Below, one piece after another: positions 7,415 to 11,121 of a stretch of 11,121 nucleotides of DNA. This stretch comes from an uncultured Gammaproteobacteria bacterium. Lineage in GTDB: Bacteria; Pseudomonadota; Gammaproteobacteria; CAJQNE01. Within the stretch, counting starts at the first letter, position 1. Each line of letters begins with the position of its first letter. Both the position numbers and the translations under genes were made by a program. Below the pieces are notes generated by a model, which searched no databases, had not been told where the DNA came from, and saw only the letters and a list, made by a program, of their open reading frames with translations. The stretch is taken from contig CAJQNE010000028.1 in the NCBI GenBank assembly GCA_905479545.1, positions 1 to 11,121 on the forward strand, read 5' to 3'.

Positions 7415-10051
7415 TTACAAACTTTTGTTGACTTGTTCACTCAGGTCTTTAGAAACACCGTCCATTGCGACTAACTTCTGCAGCTCAGCTTTCATCATTT
7501 CCTGACGCTGTTGGTTGTAACGCTTCCAGCGCAATAGTGGTACGACAAGGCGTGAGGATAACTGCGGATTAAGGGCATCAATTTTCTGCACCTGCGCGCT
7601 AAGGAATTTATAGCCGGCACCGTCAGCCCGGTGAAATTGCGATAAGTTGGCCATCGCAAATACGCCGACCAGCGAGCGAACGCGGTTGGGTGTGCGGATA
7701 TTGAAATCCGGGTGTTCCAATAGCTTGGTCACTTGCTCAACCGCATCCGGCGCAGACGACAGCGCCTGGAGACTAAACCACTTATCCAGCACCTGTGGAT
7801 CGTCTTTCCAATGGGTATAAAACGCCTGCAGTTTGGCTTTGGCGCTATCAGCGTAAATATCGATCAGAGTCGCAAGCGCGGCAATTACATCAGTCATGTT
7901 GGCACTATTAGCCTGTGCTTCGCAGAGCGCGATAGCCTCGGTTTCGCCCGACAACACCAGATAACGCAGCGCGACATTTTTTAATCGCCGTTGACCTGCA
8001 CCCGGTAGGCCATCAGCCGACTCAGCGTTGCTATCGAATGCCGAATGCCAACCCGCTTGCAGTTCTTTGGCAAGCACGTCCTCAACAAAACGCCGTGCCG
8101 CTTTATTGGCTTCGATTTGCACCGTAGCTTGCTGTTGGCCGAGGTACTCTTCGCTAGGAAGCGTTAGTAGCTCGGCGGCATAGGCGGGTTCCAGCGATTT
8201 GTCGGCCAACACCTGTTTGATGGCTGCTACTAATGCGGTTAAGGACGGCAGACCAGCCTCCATTTTCACCCCGGCATTATGTTGCTCGACCAATTCTCCA
8301 AGCACGGTTAACGCTAACCGCTGCCCTGCTTCCCACCGGGCAAACTCATCACTATCGTGAGCGAGCAAAAAAGCATTTTGCTCAATACTAAACTCTGCTG
8401 CGAGTTTTACCGGTGCAGAGAAATTACGCAGTAATGAAAGCTCGGCACCTTCTGGTAAGCCGATGAGCTTGTAGGTCTGCTCGGTTGCAGTGAAATCGAG
8501 CACCCGGGTTCCTGCCGGTTGCGAATCCTCACCTTCCAGCGTAATCGCCAGATCGCTGCCATCAGCCGCTAACGCGCCCATCGCAAAAGGAATGTGCAGC
8601 GGCTGCGGGTTTTCCTGTTGGTCTTTAATGATGGGCTGCGACTGTTTCAGTGTCAGTTCTAACACATTCCCTTTTCGCTGCTTAGTAACCGTTACTGTTG
8701 GCGTACCTAAGTGGCTGTACCAGCGTTGGAATTGACTCAGGTCAGCATCGTTCGCATCTGCCATTGCGCTCAGGAAGTCATCGCAGGTGACCGCTTCGCC
8801 GTCGTGTCGCTCGAAGTACAAATCAGTGCCTTTACGAAAGCCGTCGCGCCCTAAGAGCGTGTCGTACATGCGAATAACTTCGGAGCCCTTTTCGTATACC
8901 GTCGCGGTGTAGAAATTATTCATTTCGATATAGCTTTCCGGACGAATCGGGTGTGCGGTCGGGCCAGCGTCCTCAGGGAACTGATGGCTGCGCAGCATTT
9001 TGACATCCTGCAGTCGCTGCACGGCGGCGCTGTTCATATCGGCGGAGAAACGTTGGTCGCGGAATACCGTCAGGCCTTCTTTAAGTGTGAGCTGGAACCA
9101 GTCACGACAGGTGACGCGGTTGCCGGTCCAGTTGTGAAAATATTCATGGGCCACAACCGACTCAATGCCAAAGTAATCCTGATCCGTAGCGGTATCGGGG
9201 CGAGCCAGAATGTACTTGGCGTTAAAAACATTCAGGCCTTTGTTTTCCATTGCGCCCATATTGAAGTCGTCAACCGCTACGATCATGAATACGTCAAGGT
9301 CGTATTCGCGGCCGAAAGCCTCTTCATCCCAGCGCATTGATTTTTTCAGCGATTCCATCGCATGGGCACATTTGTCGATATTGCGCGGCTCTACCCAAAT
9401 CTCTAACGCAACTTCGCGGCCGCTCATGGTGGTAAAGGTATCGGCGTGTTTTTCCAATTGGCCGGCGACCAACGCAAATAGGTAGGCGGGTTTCAGCCAC
9501 GGATCACGCCAGCTAATAGCATGACGGCGCTCACCCACCTTCCAGCGTTTCACCGCATTGCCGTTAGATAACATCACCGGTGTCTTTTCCACGTCACCAA
9601 TAATGGTGGTTTGGAAGCTGGCCATCACATCCGGCCTATCCAGATAATAAGTAATGCTCCGGAAGCCTTCGGCCTCACATTGCGTGCAATACATGCCATT
9701 CGATTGATACAGGCCTTCGAGGCGGGTGTTTTCGGCAGGCTTGGTTCGAACCAGAGTGCGCAGCTGAAAGGCTTTGTTGCGCTCAGGTAACGTCAAACTT
9801 TCGTCACCAAGCTCGTACTCGTCGCTGCTCAGTAATTTCCCGTCGACGCCAATTTCCAGCAGCTCTAGGTGCTCACCATCAAGCACTAGCGGCTGCCCTG
9901 CTTCGGCTGCGGGATTCGGCCGGATGTTTAACACTGAGCTTACGTCGGTGTAGCCATCGAGCAAGTCGAAACAAAGGTCGACCGAATCGATCAGGTACGC
10001 TGAAGGTTTGTAGTCTTTGCGGTATTTAACTTGAGCCTGGGCATTGCGCAC
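7415..10051 (-). CDS. pepN: Aminopeptidase N (alanyl aminopeptidase, M1 zinc metallopeptidase)
   Basis: Cytoplasmic zinc exopeptidase that removes N-terminal residues from peptides, a late step in protein turnover. It has 878 residues; the E. coli protein has 870. The N-terminal beta domain has CTQCEAEGFRSITYYLDRPDV. The substrate-binding GAMEN motif is at residues 266-270 (Glu269). The zinc site is HEYFH at 302-306 (His302, His306) with Glu325 eighteen residues later, and Glu303 is the general base. The YEKGSEVIRMY segment near residue 386 supplies the expected catalytic Tyr. A beta-sandwich and a large helical C-terminal domain follow, ending with RVRSLVGVFA and LVVPLLRWKRYNQQRQ. The start is a GTG at 10051; the next residues (RNAQAQVKYRKDY) align with the E. 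coli N-terminus and no in-frame ATG lies nearby. A weak CGGAA sits about eight bases upstream of the GTG. Confidence 0.97.
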   Translation of the reverse strand: MRNAQAQVKYRKDYKPSAYLIDSVDLCFDLLDGYTDVSSVLNIRPNPAAEAGQPLVLDGEHLELLEIGVDGKLLSSDEYELGDESLTLPERNKAFQLRTLVRTKPAENTRLEGLYQSNGMYCTQCEAEGFRSITYYLDRPDVMASFQTTIIGDVEKTPVMLSNGNAVKRWKVGERRHAISWRDPWLKPAYLFALVAGQLEKHADTFTTMSGREVALEIWVEPRNIDKCAHAMESLKKSMRWDEEAFGREYDLDVFMIVAVDDFNMGAMENKGLNVFNAKYILARPDTATDQDYFGIESVVAHEYFHNWTGNRVTCRDWFQLTLKEGLTVFRDQRFSADMNSAAVQRLQDVKMLRSHQFPEDAGPTAHPIRPESYIEMNNFYTATVYEKGSEVIRMYDTLLGRDGFRKGTDLYFERHDGEAVTCDDFLSAMADANDADLSQFQRWYSHLGTPTVTVTKQRKGNVLELTLKQSQPIIKDQQENPQPLHIPFAMGALAADGSDLAITLEGEDSQPAGTRVLDFTATEQTYKLIGLPEGAELSLLRNFSAPVKLAAEFSIEQNAFLLAHDSDEFARWEAGQRLALTVLGELVEQHNAGVKMEAGLPSLTALVAAIKQVLADKSLEPAYAAELLTLPSEEYLGQQQATVQIEANKAARRFVEDVLAKELQAGWHSAFDSNAESADGLPGAGQRRLKNVALRYLVLSGETEAIALCEAQANSANMTDVIAALATLIDIYADSAKAKLQAFYTHWKDDPQVLDKWFSLQALSSAPDAVEQVTKLLEHPDFNIRTPNRVRSLVGVFAMANLSQFHRADGAGYKFLSAQVQKIDALNPQLSSRLVVPLLRWKRYNQQRQEMMKAELQKLVAMDGVSKDLSEQVNKSL

Positions 10052-10145
10052 GTAAGTATTTCCGGTAGTTGTGGCCGCGCGGATCGCGCAGCTGCGTTAT
10101 TCGTCAGTACGCGCCATAATACCGGCCTTATCGGAATATCACATT

Positions 10146-10149
10146 GGGA
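10146..10149 (+). promoter_or_regulatory. Ribosome binding site choosing the start of the small membrane gene
   Basis: GGGA lies five bases before the ATG at 10155. It favours that ATG over the upstream in-frame GTG at 10071, which has no purine-rich site at a workable distance. Confidence 0.45.
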
Positions 10150-10154
10150 AAACT

Positions 10155-10355
10155 ATGCGTTGGATACTGACCGCCGTTGCGGCGATTGCCGGCTACATAA
10201 TGGGCGGATTTGGCGGAATGGAGCTTGCCGGCGAATACGCGCCGGAGTTTGAGCTATTCAGTCTAAAGGGCTATCTGGCGGGTTTAGTTTTGGGAGCAGC
10301 CATTGGCGGTATTCTGGCAGGCGGAGTGATGTTCTTCGCGCTGCGGGATTTGTAG
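10155..10355 (+). CDS. Small two-helix membrane protein with glycine zipper, function unknown
   Basis: I do not recognise this gene. The 66 residues contain two hydrophobic segments, about 3-21 and 40-62. A short polar loop between them is rich in Glu (EYAPEFE) and contains no Cys. The second helix has Gly42, Gly46 and Gly50 at four-residue spacing (AGLVLGAAIGGILAGG), a glycine-zipper pattern that often mediates tight helix packing. The first helix is also Gly-rich (MGGFGG). The predicted topology is two spans in the inner membrane. The frame is open back to a GTG at 10071 (94 residues), but the intervening residues are Arg-rich and not membrane-like, and the ATG at 10155 has the better ribosome site. 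It is divergent from pepN, about 100 bp away, and no strong promoter is obvious between them. The moderate confidence reflects its small size. Confidence 0.6.
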   Translation: MRWILTAVAAIAGYIMGGFGGMELAGEYAPEFELFSLKGYLAGLVLGAAIGGILAGGVMFFALRDL

Positions 10356-10379
10356 TCTTATTTGTATAGAAATAACTGC

Positions 10380-10456
10380 GTAGGTCAGCATCGCGCTGCA
10401 TGCCGACAGACTTACTTTATGCCAGCCATGTCGGCTTGCAAGCGAAGCCGACCTAC
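10380..10456. repeat. Inverted pair of REP-like palindromes (first doublet)
   Basis: The left element reads GTAG at 10380-10383, then GTCAGCAT (10384-10391), an 8-base loop and ATGCCGAC (10400-10407); the stem has one mismatch. The right element is in opposite orientation: GTCGGCTT (10430-10437), a 7-base loop and AAGCCGAC (10445-10452), a perfect 8 bp stem, then CTAC at 10453-10456. The outer ends (GTAGGTC and GACCTAC) can also pair with each other. A GTAG head followed by an imperfect palindrome, arranged head-to-head, matches the published form of REP elements mobilised by RAYT (IS200/IS605-like) transposases. No such transposase is present here. Confidence 0.75.
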
Positions 10457-10467
10457 GAAACTAGCAG

Positions 10468-10563
10468 GTAGGTCGGTTTAGGACGCAATCCGTAAGCCGA
10501 CACCGCTACAGGAGCACTGTCGCCATCGCGTCGGATTACGCGCTATGCGCTAATCTGACCTAC
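10468..10563. repeat. Inverted pair of REP-like palindromes (second doublet)
   Basis: The left element has GTAG at 10468-10471, GTCGGTTTA (10472-10480), an inner GGA/TCC pair and TAAGCCGAC (10493-10501), giving nine pairs with one G-T wobble plus three inner pairs. The right element, in opposite orientation, has GTCGGATTA (10530-10538), an inner GCGC-TAT-GCGC hairpin (10540-10550) and TAATCTGAC (10551-10559), then CTAC at 10560-10563. The stems share the GTCGG core with the first doublet but differ inside, as in a diverged REP family. A 28-base spacer separates the two elements. The pair may act as a transcription or mRNA-stability barrier between the flanking convergent genes; that role is inferred. 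Confidence 0.75.
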
Positions 10564-10568
10564 AAATT

Positions 10569-10594
10569 TTAGCCCACGTCAGGTGATGGGCTAA
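10569..10594 (-). terminator. Hairpin downstream of the cobalamin-domain gene, possible terminator
   Basis: TTAGCCCA (10569-10576) and TGGGCTAA (10587-10594) form a perfect 8 bp stem with a 10-base loop. It lies about 58 bp beyond the stop of the minus-strand gene. On that strand it is followed only by AATTTG, so the T-tract is poor. It could be a weak intrinsic terminator or another small palindrome next to the REP doublets. Confidence 0.35.
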
Positions 10595-10651
10595 TCCAAT
10601 CGACAATTTGCGCTGGTGTTCGCCGACCGCTAAAACTCCTGAAGACAACGT

Positions 10652-11121
10652 TTACTCCGCCTTCGCTGCCTCAATAACATCAAGCGTCGCGCCCATCACT
10701 TCCATCAGGTCATGATCTTTTGGCGTGAAAATTTTCTGCACCCCCATAGCGAACAGCGCGTCAAAATCTGGTGTGGGGATAATGCCGCCGAGAATCACCG
10801 GAATATCAGTGGCGTTGTGCTTCTTCAGCTCGTCAAATACTTGCTCGACAATTTCCATGTGCGAGCCGGACAGCAATGACACGCCGATCAGGTCAGCGTC
10901 TTCTTCTACGGCTGAGGTAACTATTTCGCTGGCACTGAGCCGGATACCTGAATAAATCACATCAAAGCCGGCATCGCGAGCCGCGACCGCAAGCATTTCG
11001 GCACCATTGCTATGTCCGTCCAGTCCGGGCTTGCCGACGACAAATTTTGGCCGACGGCCATATTTTTCGGCGAAGTCAGCTGAGCGTTTGCGAACCACAT
11101 CGGCGTTAGCAGAAGAAATTT
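10652..11121 (-). CDS. Cobalamin-binding C-terminal domain of an acyl-CoA mutase (5' end off window)
   Basis: The visible 155 residues form a B12-binding Rossmann-like domain as found at the C-terminus of methylmalonyl-CoA, ethylmalonyl-CoA and related mutases. The base-off signature is LDGHSNG (His codon at 11012-11014), where the His is the lower cobalt ligand. VSLLSGSH and GGIIP follow as the second and third nucleotide-tail motifs. The run GKPGLDGHSNGAEM and the later FTPKDHDL resemble the ethylmalonyl-CoA mutase/MeaA branch from memory more than classical methylmalonyl-CoA mutase (which has AKMGQDGHDRG), but this is recollection, not an alignment. The frame stays open to the window edge and the residues before the domain (NADVVRKRSADFAEKYGRRPKF) look like a linker, so it is probably the end of a longer protein. 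A GTG at 11098 could instead start a stand-alone small subunit. The gene faces away from the window edge toward the REP region. Confidence 0.88.
   Translation of the reverse strand, partial: ISSANADVVRKRSADFAEKYGRRPKFVVGKPGLDGHSNGAEMLAVAARDAGFDVIYSGIRLSASEIVTSAVEEDADLIGVSLLSGSHMEIVEQVFDELKKHNATDIPVILGGIIPTPDFDALFAMGVQKIFTPKDHDLMEVMGATLDVIEAAKAE

Noticed and set aside
8951..9340. A 129-codon open frame on the plus strand inside pepN
   Set aside because: It lies antisense to the conserved zinc-site region of PepN, whose codons explain its openness; no separate motif or start signal is seen.
10100..10130. CATAAT/TATTAT as a shared -10 box for pepN and the small membrane gene
   Set aside because: No acceptable -35 hexamer lies 16-18 bases upstream on either strand, so the match may be chance.
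10071..10154. GTG start giving a 94-residue version of the small membrane protein
   Set aside because: The extra 28 residues are Arg-rich and unlike the membrane protein, overlap the pepN upstream region, and lack a ribosome site; the ATG at 10155 has GGGA in place.

Overview
The window reads as chromosomal DNA from a gammaproteobacterium, probably a marine or environmental relative of Pseudomonas and the Cellvibrionales. The evidence is the close resemblance of MetG, Nth and PepN to their Escherichia coli and Pseudomonas counterparts, the gammaproteobacterial gene order rsxA-B-C-D-G-E-nth, and a moderately GC-rich, evenly used codon set. The species cannot be named from this sequence. Nearly all of the window is housekeeping DNA. 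I see no phage, transposase, CRISPR array, rRNA or tRNA gene.

Positions 1-7364 hold one tightly packed plus-strand run. It starts with the 3' end of metG (methionyl-tRNA synthetase), followed by rsxA, rsxB, rsxC, rsxD, rsxG and rsxE, and ends with nth (endonuclease III). The rsx genes overlap or lie within 11 bp of each other and are probably translated from one message. They encode an Rsx/Rnf membrane complex. RsxC and RsxB form the NADH/flavin and iron-sulfur electron path, RsxD and RsxG carry covalent FMN, and RsxA and RsxE are paired membrane subunits that share an iron-sulfur centre. In E. coli the complex keeps SoxR reduced; in other bacteria it couples NADH-ferredoxin electron transfer to ion movement. 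Nth is also an iron-sulfur protein.

Positions 7415-10051 hold pepN (aminopeptidase N) on the minus strand, convergent with nth and starting at GTG. Divergent from pepN, across about 100 bp, is an unrecognised 66-residue protein with two membrane segments and a glycine zipper (10155-10355).

Positions 10356-10651 contain no gene. They hold four REP-like palindromes with a GTAG head, arranged as two inverted pairs, and a further hairpin. From 10652 to the right edge, on the minus strand, is the C-terminal cobalamin-binding domain of an acyl-CoA mutase of the ethylmalonyl-CoA mutase/MeaA or methylmalonyl-CoA mutase type; it runs off the window.

I found no convincing undescribed multi-gene system. 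The items most worth a second look are the REP-like doublets, the glycine-zipper miniprotein beside pepN, and the tandem repeats at the C-terminus of RsxC.
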